A stretch of 51,877 nt of DNA from Bacteroidota bacterium (GCA_021813905.1 JAKAJH010000017.1:1-51877), one strand, 5' to 3'; positions 9,160 through 19,276 are shown, counted from the first letter of the stretch. The notes: generated by a model not told the origin, from the sequence alone. Numbers and translations are program-made.

Positions 9160-11181
9160 ATGGAAAGTGCCGGAGCTGCAAATATTTTCCAGTTTTCTCA
9201 ACCGATCTCGGACCGCATGGTGGGCCTGCCTGCATCCGCACGAGCGGTGCCGTCACCGGTCGAGGAGCCGTCCGTTCTTCACAACGCGCTCCACTCGATC
9301 TGGGAGAACGCCAACGAAGGCATGCGGCTGACCGATCAGACCGGCGCCATCGTGGCGGTGAACCCGGCGTTTTGCGCATTGGTTGGCATGAAAGAGCCGG
9401 ACTTGGTCGGACAGCACTATTCGGTGATCTACCAGGCAGGGGAGGTGGCGGAACAACTGCGACTTGCGTACGAGACAAAATTCCGGAGCGGCAGCATCCG
9501 CACCCGATACGAGAAGGCATACACACTTCACTCGGGCAAGATACTGGAGGTGGAGGTCGTCACCTCGTTCGTTGATGCGGATGACGGTGCGCGCTATCTG
9601 CTGGCGCAGTTCCGGGACATCTCCGGACAGCGCCTGACGCAGAAAGCCCTCGTGGACAGCGAGGCGAAGTACCGCCGGCTGTTTGCGAATTCGGTCCAGC
9701 CGATGTTCGAAAGCAGTATCGAAGGCAAGATCATCAACGCCAATCGCGCGATGCTCAAATTGCTCGGCTACGACACGATGCTCGAACTCGCCGAGCTGGA
9801 CATCGAGCGCGACATTTATGCGAGTCGCGAAGATCGCGATCTGGTGGTCGAAGCCCTGAAGCTCCGGGGCTATATCACCAATACGGAACTGAAGCTGCGT
9901 CGGCGGAACGGAAAGATCATCACCGTGATCGAACATGCCCGTGCCGTGCTCGACGTCCACGGAACCGTGATCGGCTTCGAAGGCATTCTGGAGGACGTCA
10001 CAGCACGGAAGGCCATGGAGCACAAGATTCAGCAGTATCTCGGCGCGCTGGAGGAGTCGAAGAAAGCGCTCGCCGAGCTCAATGCGCAGAAAGACAAGCT
10101 CTTCTCGATCCTCTCGCACGACCTTCGCTCGCCGTTCAGCAGCATCCTGGGGTTCTGCGACCTCCTTCGCACCGATTCCGGCGAACTCACGGAGAAGGAG
10201 CGCCGCGAGTTCCTCGGCTACATCGAGGATGCCGCACGGGACCAGCTCGATCTCGTCAATCAGCTGCTCGACTGGTCACGGCTGGAGACAGGGCGTATCC
10301 GAATGGAGATGCGGGACGTGGATGTGAAGGCGGTTGCGGAAAAGAGCGTCACGTCGCTGCTCGGTCTCGCCCGGCAGAAAGGCGTGGCGCTGGACAATGC
10401 TCTGCCCGACGGTGTCATCGTGCGCGGAGACGCGTCGCTGCTATATCAGGTCTTCAGCAACCTGATTGGCAACGCCCTCAAGTTCACGCCGGAGGGAGGC
10501 ACCATCAGCATCGCTCTGGAACGGGGGAAGGATGGGGACCCGGTGGTCGCGGTGCACGATACCGGCGTCGGCATTCCGCCGTCCGATAAGGCGAAGCTGT
10601 TCAAAGTGGAAGAAAAGTATACGCGCAAAGGCCTGCGGGGAGAGAAGGGAACGGGGCTGGGCCTGCCCGTCGTGCACGAGATCATGCAGAAGCACAACGC
10701 GGAGATCTCCGTGGAGAGTGAGGTGGGAACGGGCACGACCTTCTACCTTCGCTTCCCGACCGTTCAGCCGGCCGCCGGACTTTCCGTGCTCATCGCGGAC
10801 GACGAGCCGGCGGTACGTGTGCTGCATTCCCGCTTCGTACGCAAGTGGCTGCCGACGGCGACGATCCTCAGTGCGCAGGATGGCCGCGAAGCGCTGGACC
10901 TCGCCCGTGCGCACCACCCCGCCGTCGTGCTGACCGATTACGACATGCCGGAAATCGACGGGTTCGATCTCATCCGGCTTCTGCGTGAGGATCCGGCGAC
11001 CAAAGGGATCCCCGTGGTCGTCATCACGGGGCACGACTCGCATGCGAGTCACGAGGCGCTGCTGCTGAGCGGGGCGGCGGACATCCTTCAGAAGCCGGTC
11101 ACGCCGGATCGGGTGGGGGAACTGCTGTGGGCACTCTCGCTGCCGGTTCAGGCCGGAACGCCGGCTACGGCAGCATCGTGA
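9160..11181 (+). CDS. PAS-PAS hybrid histidine kinase with C-terminal receiver
   Basis: A 673-residue signalling protein with no clear membrane segment, so probably cytoplasmic. Order: PAS about 45-160 (ANEGMRLTDQTGAIVAVNPAF), PAS/PAC about 165-290, a short coiled linker, HisKA with phospho-His H320 (FSILSHDLRSPF), HATPase about 415-530 (N box LIGNALKFTPEGG, G boxes DTGVGIP and GTGLGLPV), and a receiver about 545-660 with phospho-Asp D593 (VLTDYDMPEIDG) and the distal Lys in LQKPV. The receiver has no output domain, so phosphate is probably passed on to a partner that is not in this window. ATG 9160 follows GGAGGTGA. Its stop overlaps the convergent gene on the minus strand by 17 nt. Confidence 0.92.
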   Translation: MESAGAANIFQFSQPISDRMVGLPASARAVPSPVEEPSVLHNALHSIWENANEGMRLTDQTGAIVAVNPAFCALVGMKEPDLVGQHYSVIYQAGEVAEQLRLAYETKFRSGSIRTRYEKAYTLHSGKILEVEVVTSFVDADDGARYLLAQFRDISGQRLTQKALVDSEAKYRRLFANSVQPMFESSIEGKIINANRAMLKLLGYDTMLELAELDIERDIYASREDRDLVVEALKLRGYITNTELKLRRRNGKIITVIEHARAVLDVHGTVIGFEGILEDVTARKAMEHKIQQYLGALEESKKALAELNAQKDKLFSILSHDLRSPFSSILGFCDLLRTDSGELTEKERREFLGYIEDAARDQLDLVNQLLDWSRLETGRIRMEMRDVDVKAVAEKSVTSLLGLARQKGVALDNALPDGVIVRGDASLLYQVFSNLIGNALKFTPEGGTISIALERGKDGDPVVAVHDTGVGIPPSDKAKLFKVEEKYTRKGLRGEKGTGLGLPVVHEIMQKHNAEISVESEVGTGTTFYLRFPTVQPAAGLSVLIADDEPAVRVLHSRFVRKWLPTATILSAQDGREALDLARAHHPAVVLTDYDMPEIDGFDLIRLLREDPATKGIPVVVITGHDSHASHEALLLSGAADILQKPVTPDRVGELLWALSLPVQAGTPATAAS

Positions 11182-11857
11182 GGTTCAGTGCGGGAAGCGC
11201 AAGGGCGTACAGGGCCCAGAGCGTGAAGCCGATACTGACGGGGATGGACAGATTGTCGTCGATGTGGATGGATGCCGCTTCGACCACCGCGCCGATCGCC
11301 GCTGCCACGGCGCCGATTGCATATTCCGCCGGCAGGCACTGAACCTTCGGCGCCACCAGCACGACCACCATCGCTGACACGAAGAACGCCAGCGATCCTT
11401 CCAGACTTTTTCCCAGGAACCGGTGTTTGCCGAATCGCCGTCCGATCAGCGCGGACGTCGTGTCCGAAATGATGAGGATGGCGAAGGCGTTGATGGCGAT
11501 GAGCTTGGGGAAGATCAGAATGCTCAGCGTTGCGGCGATGAGGACGTTCGATGCGCCGTTCAGGCGGCGGCGTCCGTTCTCCTGCTCGTGGCGGCGGAGG
11601 AGCCATCCGAACCACCGATAGAACCAGCGGGAGACAGCCGGGATGGAGTAGCGGCTGAGGTCCACGGCGATGAACGCCGCTGTCAGCGGAATCAGGATCG
11701 TGAGCGCCGTGGAACGGCTGATGAATGAATAGATGACGGGGATGGACAACGAACACAGGTGGATCGCCTTGCGGACGAGTTCCGACCGGTAATTGATCGT
11801 TGCCGCACGGTGCAGGGTGTACAGGTCGTCACCGGGGTTCAGCGGTACTTCCGTCAT
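11165..11857 (-). CDS. CTP-dependent polyprenol/phytol/diacylglycerol kinase-like membrane protein
   Basis: An integral membrane protein of 230 residues with about seven hydrophobic segments, related to the SEC59/DGK1/VTE5 group. These CTP-dependent kinases phosphorylate lipid alcohols and are often annotated as phosphatidate cytidylyltransferases. Support: the RKAIHL motif near the N-terminus, then DTTSALIGRRFGKHRFLGKSLEGS and a late VEAASIHIDDNLSIPV, which are the family's polar landmarks. The start at 11857 lies 13 nt after the ftsH stop, so it is probably the last gene of the tilS-hpt-ftsH transcript. The substrate cannot be deduced; recycling of prenyl or phytyl alcohols is one possibility. 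Confidence 0.75.
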   Translation of the reverse strand: MTEVPLNPGDDLYTLHRAATINYRSELVRKAIHLCSLSIPVIYSFISRSTALTILIPLTAAFIAVDLSRYSIPAVSRWFYRWFGWLLRRHEQENGRRRLNGASNVLIAATLSILIFPKLIAINAFAILIISDTTSALIGRRFGKHRFLGKSLEGSLAFFVSAMVVVLVAPKVQCLPAEYAIGAVAAAIGAVVEAASIHIDDNLSIPVSIGFTLWALYALALPALNLTMLP

Positions 11858-11870
11858 GCGGCAACCGGAG

Positions 11871-13949
11871 TCAGGCCGGATTCTTCGGCGGTTCGACAAC
11901 GGTGCCGGACGGCTCGGTCGTCGGCTTGAGAGCGCTGCGGCGGTCCACCGGAGGCAGCTCTTCGCCGCGGATGACGCGGTCGATCTCGTCGGAATCCAGG
12001 ATCTCGCGCTCCAGGAGTGCATTCGAAAGGCGATGAACAATCGCGATGTTGGTCCGCAGGATCCGCTCTGCCTGCTTCATGGCGGTGGAGACGATCTTCT
12101 TCACTTCCGCGTCGATCGCGATCTGCGTGTGTTCGCTGAAGTTGCGCGAGCGGGTGATCTCCCGCCCCAGAAACAGTTCTTCCTCTTTGGCTCCATAAGC
12201 GAGCGGTCCGAGCTTCTCGCTCATTCCCCATTCGCATACCATCTTGCGCGCGATCTCGGTGGCCCGCTCGATGTCGTTGCCGGCGCCGGTCGTGAACTGA
12301 TTGAACACGATCTTCTCCGCGGCGCGTCCGCCGAGCGCGTACGTGATCATCGCTTCGAGGTACAGCTTCGAGTACGTGTGCTTCTCGTCGATCGGCAGGT
12401 ACGTCGTCACACCGAGCGCGCGTCCGCGCGGAATGATGGTGACCTTGTGCACGGGGTCCGCCTCGGGGAGGAACTTTGCCACGAGCACGTGGCCGGATTC
12501 GTGGTACGCGGTGACCTTCTTCTCGCGGTCGGAGATGAGCATGCTCTTGCGCTCCATGCCCATCATCACTTTGTCTTTCGCTTCTTCGAAGTGTCGCATG
12601 GAAACGGCCGTGCTGTTCTGGCGGGCCGCCAGCAGCGCCGCTTCGTTCACGAGATTCGCGATGTCCGCGCCCGCGAGGCCCGGCGTTCCTTTTGCCAGCG
12701 TGTCGAGCCGAACGTCCTCGCTCAGCGGGATGTTCTTCGTGTGCACCTTGAAGATGCCTTCGCGCCCCTTCACATCGGGGCGATCCACCACGATCTGCCG
12801 GTCGAACCGGCCCGGGCGCAGCAGCGCGGGATCCAGCACATCAGGCCGGTTGGTGGCCGCGATGATGATCACGCCGGTGTTCTGCTCAAAGCCGTCCATC
12901 TCCACGAGCAGCTGGTTCAGCGTCTGCTCGCGCTCGTCGTGTCCGCCGCCGAGACCCGCGCCCCGGTGCCGGCCCACCGCGTCGATCTCATCGATGAAGA
13001 TGATGCACGGCGCATTCCGCTTGCCCTGCTCGAACAGATCCCGCACGCGGCTGGCGCCCACACCCACGAACATCTCCACGAAGTCCGCACCGCTGATCGA
13101 GAAGAACGGTACGGCCGCCTCGCCCGCGACGGCCCGCGCCAGCAGTGTCTTGCCCGTGCCCGGAGGGCCCAGCAGCAGCACGCCCTTGGGGATCTTGCCG
13201 CCCAGCCGCTGGAACTTGGTCGGCTCCTTCAGGAACTCGATGATCTCCTGCAGCTCGATCTTGGCTTCATCCGCGCCGGCCACATCGTGGAAGGTGACGT
13301 GCTGCATCCCCTCGGTCAGGAGCTTCGCGCGGCTTTTGCCGAACGAGAAGAGTCCTTTCGTTCCGGCGCCGCCTCCGGCGCCCGCCTGCATCCGGCGGAA
13401 GATCACCAGCCAGATCCCGAGCAGCAGGATCCACGGCAGGATGCTGATGGCGGCGTTCAGCCAGGTGTTGTCTTCCTTCGTGACGCGGAATTTCAGTCCT
13501 TTGGCCGACCAGCTGTTGATGAGATTCTCATCCAGGTTGGTGTACGGCAGCGTCAGCATGATGCGGGTGGCGTTATGCGCGGACTTCCCGCTGATCGTCT
13601 GCACATCCATCGGTGCCGTCAGCTTGCCGTGGAAATCGAACACGTTGTAGCCCGTGATCCGGATCTCCGCGTCACTGAACTTGTTGTCATTCAGCAGAGT
13701 CTGGAACGTCGTGAAGCTGACCTCGTATTCCGTCTCCTCGTTCGTCCGGAATGCCCACATGATGAGGAAGACGGCCATGATGATGGCCACCCAGCTCAGG
13801 ATTACGCGGCCAAATTTTCCCCACGGGGAGTCCTCTTCGCGCAGCGGGCGGGGCGCCTTGCGCGGAATGCGCGGCGGTGTCGGACGCTTCCGCGGTGTGC
13901 CCGGACGCTGCTGGTCGTCCCGATTGTCGTTTTGCTGATTCTGCTCCAT
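11871..13949 (-). CDS. ftsH: ATP-dependent zinc metalloprotease FtsH
   Basis: A membrane-anchored AAA+ protease of 692 residues that degrades damaged membrane proteins and short-lived regulators. Order: a Pro/Arg-rich cytoplasmic N-tail, first membrane helix about 48-67, a periplasmic domain, second helix about 168-186, then the AAA module with Walker A GPPGTGKT (261-268), Walker [13 protein letters not shown] region [20 protein letters not shown], and the zinc site HESGH (483-487). ATG 13949 was chosen because AAGGAG lies 8 nt before it; an upstream GTG at 13958 would sit against the ribosome-binding site. It follows hpt by 27 nt, a widespread gene order. Confidence 0.98.
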   Translation of the reverse strand: MEQNQQNDNRDDQQRPGTPRKRPTPPRIPRKAPRPLREEDSPWGKFGRVILSWVAIIMAVFLIMWAFRTNEETEYEVSFTTFQTLLNDNKFSDAEIRITGYNVFDFHGKLTAPMDVQTISGKSAHNATRIMLTLPYTNLDENLINSWSAKGLKFRVTKEDNTWLNAAISILPWILLLGIWLVIFRRMQAGAGGGAGTKGLFSFGKSRAKLLTEGMQHVTFHDVAGADEAKIELQEIIEFLKEPTKFQRLGGKIPKGVLLLGPPGTGKTLLARAVAGEAAVPFFSISGADFVEMFVGVGASRVRDLFEQGKRNAPCIIFIDEIDAVGRHRGAGLGGGHDEREQTLNQLLVEMDGFEQNTGVIIIAATNRPDVLDPALLRPGRFDRQIVVDRPDVKGREGIFKVHTKNIPLSEDVRLDTLAKGTPGLAGADIANLVNEAALLAARQNSTAVSMRHFEEAKDKVMMGMERKSMLISDREKKVTAYHESGHVLVAKFLPEADPVHKVTIIPRGRALGVTTYLPIDEKHTYSKLYLEAMITYALGGRAAEKIVFNQFTTGAGNDIERATEIARKMVCEWGMSEKLGPLAYGAKEEELFLGREITRSRNFSEHTQIAIDAEVKKIVSTAMKQAERILRTNIAIVHRLSNALLEREILDSDEIDRVIRGEELPPVDRRSALKPTTEPSGTVVEPPKNPA

Positions 13950-13976
13950 GCCGTACACTCCTTGAACGCACCGTTG

Positions 13977-14540
13977 TCAGCGCGTTCCCCCAGTGTCTGT
14001 CGTCTTCGCCAGTCTGTAAATCGTGCGTAAATTACGAACTTTTTGGGCGTAGTCCAAGCCATAGCCGATAACGAAATCCGGCGGGATCTCGAATCCCACA
14101 TAATCGATGGGGAAGTCGATCTTGGGCAGGCCTTTCTTGACCAGCAATGAAACAAACCGGAGCGACGCCGGGTTCTCGCGGAGGATGATCTTGCGGATGA
14201 AATCGACCGAGAGGCCCGAATCCACAATATCTTCCACGACCAGAATGTCGCGCCCGGTCACCTGACAGTTCAGGTCCTTCAGCATGCGCACCTGCCCCGA
14301 CGAGATCTTCGCGTCGCCGTAGCTGGAAAGCTTGAAGAAATCGATCTCGCAGTCGACCGTGACGGATCGGACGAGGTCGGACAAGAAGATGAACGCCCCG
14401 TTGAGAACGCCGATGAAGATGGGGACACGCCCGCGATAGTCCTCGTTGATGCGTGCGGCGAGCTCACGCACTTTCTGCTGGATCTGCTCTTCCGTGATGA
14501 AGGGCTCGAATACGTCGCCGTTGAACTGCAGCGTGCTCAT
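13977..14540 (-). CDS. hpt: Hypoxanthine phosphoribosyltransferase
   Basis: A 187-residue purine salvage enzyme that converts hypoxanthine or guanine plus PRPP to IMP or GMP in the cytoplasm. The PRPP loop is clear (DILVVEDIVDSGLS), as are the N-terminal pyrophosphate loop (FIGVLNGAFIFLSDL) and the flexible-loop SSYGDAKISSG. The late VGFEIPPDFVIGYGLDY contacts the purine. Its ATG overlaps the tilS stop by 4 nt (ATGA), showing translational coupling. tilS-hpt-ftsH is a conserved bacterial cluster. Confidence 0.97.
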   Translation of the reverse strand: MSTLQFNGDVFEPFITEEQIQQKVRELAARINEDYRGRVPIFIGVLNGAFIFLSDLVRSVTVDCEIDFFKLSSYGDAKISSGQVRMLKDLNCQVTGRDILVVEDIVDSGLSVDFIRKIILRENPASLRFVSLLVKKGLPKIDFPIDYVGFEIPPDFVIGYGLDYAQKVRNLRTIYRLAKTTDTGGTR

Positions 14541-15946
14541 GGGTTTTGTTCCGTTCCTTCCGGGTAGTACGTCAACCGAACGACACGGGTCGTGTGATCG
14601 GTCAGTTTGAATCGATCGTCGAGTCGCTGGCCGCAGACCCAGAGGATGCTCCCTCCGGCTTCCAGCACCGGGATGTGCTGCTTCTCCCGGCGCGGCAGTT
14701 TTCGATCGACAAAGAAGTCGCTCAATTTCTTGCGTCCCCGCATGCCCAGCGGCACGAACCAGTCGCCGGCTTTCCAGGTGCGGACGCGCAGCGGTCCGCG
14801 GAGCCGGTCGGCGTCGACATACTCCGTTCCCGGCCGGGCGACCAGCGCGGCGGGACGGGGTCCCGGGTCGCTGACCGCAATGGAGAATCCCGGGAAGCGA
14901 TTGGTGCGCCCCGCGATGACCGGGTACGAAAAATCCGCCGCGGGTGTCGTGGACCGGATGGAAAGCGAGTCATGTTCCCGTTCGACCACGCGGGATCCGG
15001 AGAGCATAACCCGCCTGCCGGCCTGTCCGCCGATGACGCGTTCCAGGGCGCGGACCTTCTGTTCCGTCGGGTCGACGCCGACAGTGTCAAGCAGACGGAG
15101 CAACAGGTGTTCCCGTACAAGCCAATCCAGTCGATCCCATCGAACCAGCGAAAGTGAAAGATCGTGTCCGACGGATCTCCGGACCCGGGCGCGCCATGCC
15201 CTGTCCACGCGCTTCTCAAGGCGCGCAACCACGCGCGTCATCGTTTCGGCGACCGTGGTGAGATCCCGGATGATCGACGAGCGGCGGGATGACTGAAGGG
15301 CAGGAAGCACGCGCAGCCGGAGCAGGTTGCGGGCGTACTTCAGTGATCGGTTGGAGGAATCTTCCCGGAAAAGAATGCGGCGGTTCCGGGCGAACGCGGC
15401 GATCTGCGCCCGTGAGGCGAACAGCAGCGGGCGGATGATGTGACCGGTCAAGCGCACCGGCGGAATGCCGGCGAGTCCGCGCAATCCGGTGCCGCGCAGA
15501 ATGTTGAGCAGAACGGTCTCGGCGTTGTCGTCGGCGTTGTGAGCGACCGCGACGGCGTCAGCACCGACCGAGTGGCGCGCCTCGTCGAACCACGCGTAGC
15601 GCAACCGGCGTGCCGCCACCTGACGCGAGATGCGCCGGGCACGTACGGTCTCGAGGGTCGGCAAGCGGCGGGAGAAGAAAGGAACGCCGAGCGCGGCTGA
15701 GGCCGACTGAACGAACTTCTCGTCGGCATCCGACTCGTCACCCCGCAGCTGATGGTTGGCGTGAACGACCGCAAGGCGAACGGCGTGACGCGATGCCACA
15801 GCATGGAAAAGATGGAGCAGCACCATGGAATCCACACCGCCGCTGACGGCGATCAGGACGGTCTGGCCCCGTTTCACCATGCGCGATGCGCGCAGGTGTC
15901 GGTCAAACGCTCGAACGAACTGTGCCGGAGTGCCGGTCGCTGCCAT
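14537..15946 (-). CDS. tilS: tRNA(Ile)-lysidine synthetase
   Basis: Uses ATP and lysine to convert C34 of tRNA-Ile2 (anticodon CAU) to lysidine, so that it reads AUA. The N-terminal PP-loop ATPase motif is IAVSGGVDSMVLLHL, followed by VVHANHQLRGDESD and AVAHNADDNAETVLLN. The C-terminal part keeps the TilS substrate-binding region (FVPLGMRGRKKLSDFFVDRKLPRREK). ATG 15946 gives 469 residues, normal for long-form TilS. An in-frame GTG at 15970 falls inside a perfect palindrome and is less likely. No Shine-Dalgarno sequence precedes the ATG. It is the first gene of the minus-strand cluster. Confidence 0.95.
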   Translation of the reverse strand: MAATGTPAQFVRAFDRHLRASRMVKRGQTVLIAVSGGVDSMVLLHLFHAVASRHAVRLAVVHANHQLRGDESDADEKFVQSASAALGVPFFSRRLPTLETVRARRISRQVAARRLRYAWFDEARHSVGADAVAVAHNADDNAETVLLNILRGTGLRGLAGIPPVRLTGHIIRPLLFASRAQIAAFARNRRILFREDSSNRSLKYARNLLRLRVLPALQSSRRSSIIRDLTTVAETMTRVVARLEKRVDRAWRARVRRSVGHDLSLSLVRWDRLDWLVREHLLLRLLDTVGVDPTEQKVRALERVIGGQAGRRVMLSGSRVVEREHDSLSIRSTTPAADFSYPVIAGRTNRFPGFSIAVSDPGPRPAALVARPGTEYVDADRLRGPLRVRTWKAGDWFVPLGMRGRKKLSDFFVDRKLPRREKQHIPVLEAGGSILWVCGQRLDDRFKLTDHTTRVVRLTYYPEGTEQNP

Positions 15947-15957
15947 CCAAAACAAAA

Positions 15958-15978
15958 CTTGACCCGTCACGGGTCAAG
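15958..15978. promoter_or_regulatory. Perfect 21-nt palindrome before tilS
   Basis: Arms CTTGACCCGT and ACGGGTCAAG flank a single central base, 12 nt before the tilS ATG. Read on the minus strand the hairpin is followed by TTTTGTTTT, so it has the shape of an intrinsic terminator sitting in the tilS leader. It could instead be an operator serving the divergent tilS and kinase genes. Confidence 0.6.
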
Positions 15979-16065
15979 ATCAAGAGTGAGAGGATACGCT
16001 CGTTTCGGACAAAAAGTACTCATTTTTGCCGGCAGAGGCAAGGCGACGGTCATCCCGCGCTCACC

Positions 16066-16096
16066 TTGCCTTTCCCTCGAAAATCCGGTACGTTTT
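16066..16096 (+). promoter_or_regulatory. Candidate Bacteroidota-type promoter of the kinase gene
   Basis: TTGC at 16066-16069, a 19-nt spacer and TACGTTTT at 16089-16096 resemble the -33/-7 pair (TTG, TAnnTTTG) known in Bacteroidota. If used, transcription would start at or very near the ATG at 16103, giving a leaderless or almost leaderless mRNA. No ribosome-binding site is seen there. Confidence 0.4.
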
Positions 16097-16102
16097 ACGG
16101 CC

Positions 16103-17950
16103 ATGCGAAGCCTTCGGTACAAGATCGGTGCAAGCTACTTCATCCTCGTCCTCGTCGGACTCGGAACCAGTGTCTTCGCGTTGTTCGCGTTCACGCAGCT
16201 GCGCGGCACGGTGGAGTCGCTGCTGCAGGGTGCGGTCGAGCGCACGGTGGCGGCGGAACATCTCGTGCGCGCCGTGGACCGTCAGGAGATCGCCCAGACG
16301 ACTGCCCTCATCGACCTCGAAGACCGTGAACTCTACCAGGCGTATTTCAACGACGGACGGGACGATTTTCTCCGGTGGTACGAACAGGCGCGTACGCAGG
16401 CGACCTCGCCGCATCCCACGATTCTCGACAGCCTCCTCGGGACGTATCGGACGTACCTCATGGCCTCGGACTCGCTGTTCGGCCTCATGAACCGTCCCGG
16501 AAAAGTGGACATTGCGAAGCGGTTCCAGAAGTACATCGTGCGACCCATCGCGGAACAGCTCAAGAACCAGTGCTTCCAGTTTCTCGAGGCCAATCAGGCT
16601 GCCATGGTCCGGGCGGAATCGACGGTCCGGTCCACGACCTTCAGCGCCACCCTCGCGCTGATCCTGGCGGCTCTGGCCTCCATCATCATCAGCCTCGTCG
16701 CCAGTATTCAGTTCACGCGGACGATCATCAAGCCCGCCGAGCGTCTGACCGATTCGGTGCGGCGCATCAGCCTCGGGCACATGCAGCAGAAGATCGACGT
16801 GACCACCGATGACGAGATCGGCGTGCTGAGCACGGAATTCAATAAGATGACCGAGCGCCTGCGCATGTACGAGCAGATGAACATCCAGCAGCTGATCGCC
16901 GAGAAGAGCAAGTCGGAAACGATCGTGGCGAACATCGCCGACCCGATGCTTGTGACGGATGCGCAGAACCGCCTGGTGCTGATGAATCAGGCGGCGGCGC
17001 GCGTGCTGAGTCTGGAACGGACCGACTGGCAGGGACGACCGCTGCGGGAGGTGCTGCGGGACGAACGCTGGGCCGGCGTTCTGGAAGCGAACGGCGTCGC
17101 TGAATCCGAGCGGGAGCACCGGGAACCGCTGCTGCTGACCGTGCAGAACGGATCCACCTCCTACTTCCGTCCGCGCCAGGCACGCATCGAGGACGAGGAC
17201 GGTGAACTGCAGGGCTGCGTCACGCTGCTGCAGGATGTCACCCGCTTCAAGGATCTGGACCGGATGAAGTCCGAGTTCGTGGCGACCGTGTCCCACGAGT
17301 TGCGCACGCCGCTGACGTCGCTCAGCATGGGCATCGACATCCTGTCGAAGGAAGTGATCGCACCCGTCACGGACCGCCAGCGCGAAATCCTTCTCGCCGC
17401 GAAGGATGATTGCGAACGCCTGCGCAAGCTGGTGAAGGATTTGCTCGACCTTTCGAAACTGGAATCGGGCCGGTACGAGCTGAAGAAAGAACGCATCGCC
17501 CCGGCACAGCTGATCGCCGATGCGCTCCGGCCGCTCACACTGCCGTTCCAGGAGAAGCAGATCGCGCTGCAGTCGGACGTTCCGGACGATCTCCCCTGGA
17601 TCGTGGGTGACAGTCAGCAGTTGTCGTGGGTGGTGACGAATCTGCTCACGAACGCGCTGCGGTTCACCGACGCCGGCGGCACCGTGCGTCTCGCGGCAAC
17701 GCGCCGGGGAGAAGAGCTGGCCGTCGCCGTCAGCGATACCGGCCACGGCATTCCGCCCGAATCGAAGGAGATGATTTTCGAGAAGTTTGTGCAGATCAAA
17801 GGCGCCACCGAATCGACGCCCGGCAGCGTCGGCCTGGGATTATCCATTGCGCGCGAAGTCGTCGAAGCGCACAGCGGACGCATCTGGGTGGACAGCACTG
17901 TCGGCGTCGGCAGCACCTTCACGTTCACGCTACCGCTGGGAAAGGACTGA
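16103..17950 (+). CDS. Membrane sensor histidine kinase (HAMP-PAS-HisKA-HATPase)
   Basis: A 615-residue inner-membrane sensor. Membrane helix 1 lies at about 10-32, a helical periplasmic domain of about 145 residues follows, helix 2 at about 178-205, then HAMP (FTRTIIKPAERLTDSVRRIS), PAS about 270-380, HisKA with H398 (FVATVSHELRTPLTSL), and HATPase (NLLTNALRFTDAGG, DTGHGIPPESK, GLGLSIAREV). ATG 16103 is chosen because it opens the first membrane segment; 117 open codons upstream are antisense to tilS and not credible. It lies 3 nt before the gene for an NtrC-type regulator, so the two form a cognate pair. The periplasmic sensor domain is of no class I recognise. Confidence 0.93.
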   Translation: MRSLRYKIGASYFILVLVGLGTSVFALFAFTQLRGTVESLLQGAVERTVAAEHLVRAVDRQEIAQTTALIDLEDRELYQAYFNDGRDDFLRWYEQARTQATSPHPTILDSLLGTYRTYLMASDSLFGLMNRPGKVDIAKRFQKYIVRPIAEQLKNQCFQFLEANQAAMVRAESTVRSTTFSATLALILAALASIIISLVASIQFTRTIIKPAERLTDSVRRISLGHMQQKIDVTTDDEIGVLSTEFNKMTERLRMYEQMNIQQLIAEKSKSETIVANIADPMLVTDAQNRLVLMNQAAARVLSLERTDWQGRPLREVLRDERWAGVLEANGVAESEREHREPLLLTVQNGSTSYFRPRQARIEDEDGELQGCVTLLQDVTRFKDLDRMKSEFVATVSHELRTPLTSLSMGIDILSKEVIAPVTDRQREILLAAKDDCERLRKLVKDLLDLSKLESGRYELKKERIAPAQLIADALRPLTLPFQEKQIALQSDVPDDLPWIVGDSQQLSWVVTNLLTNALRFTDAGGTVRLAATRRGEELAVAVSDTGHGIPPESKEMIFEKFVQIKGATESTPGSVGLGLSIAREVVEAHSGRIWVDSTVGVGSTFTFTLPLGKD

Positions 17951-17953
17951 CGC

Positions 17954-19276
17954 GTGGAAGAACGCCAGCCCGCTGTGCTCGTCGTGGATGACGAGCGGAA
18001 CATTCTGAATACGATCGGGATCTGTCTCGAATCGATCGGCGTCGCACCGCTGCTGTGCAGCAAACCGCAGGATGTCATCGGTCTGCTGAAAGAGCACCGG
18101 TTCGATCTCGCCTTTGTGGACCTGAAGATGGCTCCGCTGGACGGCATGGAAGTGCTGGAGCAGATCAGACGATTTTCACCCGATACAACCGTGGTGATCA
18201 TGACCGCGCACGGTTCGATCGACAGCGCCGTCGCCGCCGTAAAGAAGGGCGCGTACGACTACCTGCAAAAGCCGTTCTCGTTCGATGAGCTGAAGCTGTT
18301 TGCGCAAAAGGTCCTGGAGCACCACGAGCTTGCCCGCGAAGTGCGTCTGCTGCGCGCGCAGGTGTCCCGGCAGCAGGAAGAGCGCGAGATCATCACCCGC
18401 AACCGCGCGATGCTCGAGCAGCTGGATCTGGCCGGTCGCGTGGCGGACAGCACGATGAGCGTGCTCATCGAAGGCGAGAGCGGGACGGGCAAAGAGCTGG
18501 TGGCCGAGTACATCCATCGCCAGGGATCCCGCGCGGAGAAGCCGTTCGTGAAGGTCAACTGCGCGGCCATCCCGGAACAGCTGCTGGAGAGCGAGCTCTT
18601 CGGACATGTCAAAGGGGCGTTCACCGGCGCTCTGCGCGATCGGCAGGGACGCTTCGAGATGGCGGACGGCGGCACAATCTTTCTCGACGAGATCGGCGAG
18701 CTGTCGCCGTCGATCCAGGCAAAGCTGCTGCGCGTGTTGCAGAGCAAGGACTTCGAGCGGATTGGTGAGAACGTCACGCGCACAGTCGATGTCCGCGTCA
18801 TCGCGGCGACGAACCGGAATCTGGATGAGGCGCTGAAGGAGGGATCGTTCCGCGAGGATCTGTTCTACCGGCTGAACGGCCTGCGGATCAAGCTGCCGCC
18901 GTTGCGCGAGCGGCCGGAGGACATTCCGCTCCTCGTTCAGCACTTCGTCATCAAGACGTCGAAGGAAAATCCCGTCGACGTATCGCCCGAGGCCGACCGG
19001 TTGCTGCGCGGATATCGGTGGAGCGGAAACGTCCGGGAACTGGAGAACGTGGTGGAGCGCGCCGTGCTTCTGGCGGCGGCCGGCCTGATCGGTCCGGAGC
19101 ATCTGCCCGACGAAGTGCGAACGGCGGGGCAGGTTCAGGCGCTCTCGCTCGAGGAAGTGGAGCGCGCGCAGATCAAGAAGGTGCTGCAGTTCGCGCACGA
19201 TTATGATGAAGCGGCGCGGATCCTCGGCATCGACCGCAAGACGCTGTTGAACAAGCGGAAGCGCTACGATCTCTGA
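17954..19276 (+). CDS. Sigma54-activating response regulator (NtrC family)
   Basis: A 440-residue transcription activator. The receiver (1-125) has phospho-Asp D56 ([14 protein letters not shown]) and Lys in YLQKPFS. The AAA+ domain (about 140-375) has Walker A GESGTGKE, the sigma54-contacting GAFTGA loop ([10 protein letters not shown]), Walker [12 protein letters not shown] and the Arg-finger region. A Fis-type helix-turn-helix follows ([20 protein letters not shown]). The GTG start at 17954 directly follows the kinase stop. It should be phosphorylated by the upstream kinase and act at sigma54 promoters; a well-spaced -24/-12 element lies 165 nt after its stop, ahead of the STAS-Ton gene run. 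Confidence 0.95.
   Translation: MEERQPAVLVVDDERNILNTIGICLESIGVAPLLCSKPQDVIGLLKEHRFDLAFVDLKMAPLDGMEVLEQIRRFSPDTTVVIMTAHGSIDSAVAAVKKGAYDYLQKPFSFDELKLFAQKVLEHHELAREVRLLRAQVSRQQEEREIITRNRAMLEQLDLAGRVADSTMSVLIEGESGTGKELVAEYIHRQGSRAEKPFVKVNCAAIPEQLLESELFGHVKGAFTGALRDRQGRFEMADGGTIFLDEIGELSPSIQAKLLRVLQSKDFERIGENVTRTVDVRVIAATNRNLDEALKEGSFREDLFYRLNGLRIKLPPLRERPEDIPLLVQHFVIKTSKENPVDVSPEADRLLRGYRWSGNVRELENVVERAVLLAAAGLIGPEHLPDEVRTAGQVQALSLEEVERAQIKKVLQFAHDYDEAARILGIDRKTLLNKRKRYDL

Noticed and set aside
11793-14030. A 745-codon plus-strand frame opposite ftsH
   Set aside because: ftsH on the other strand has every family motif; the antisense frame has none.
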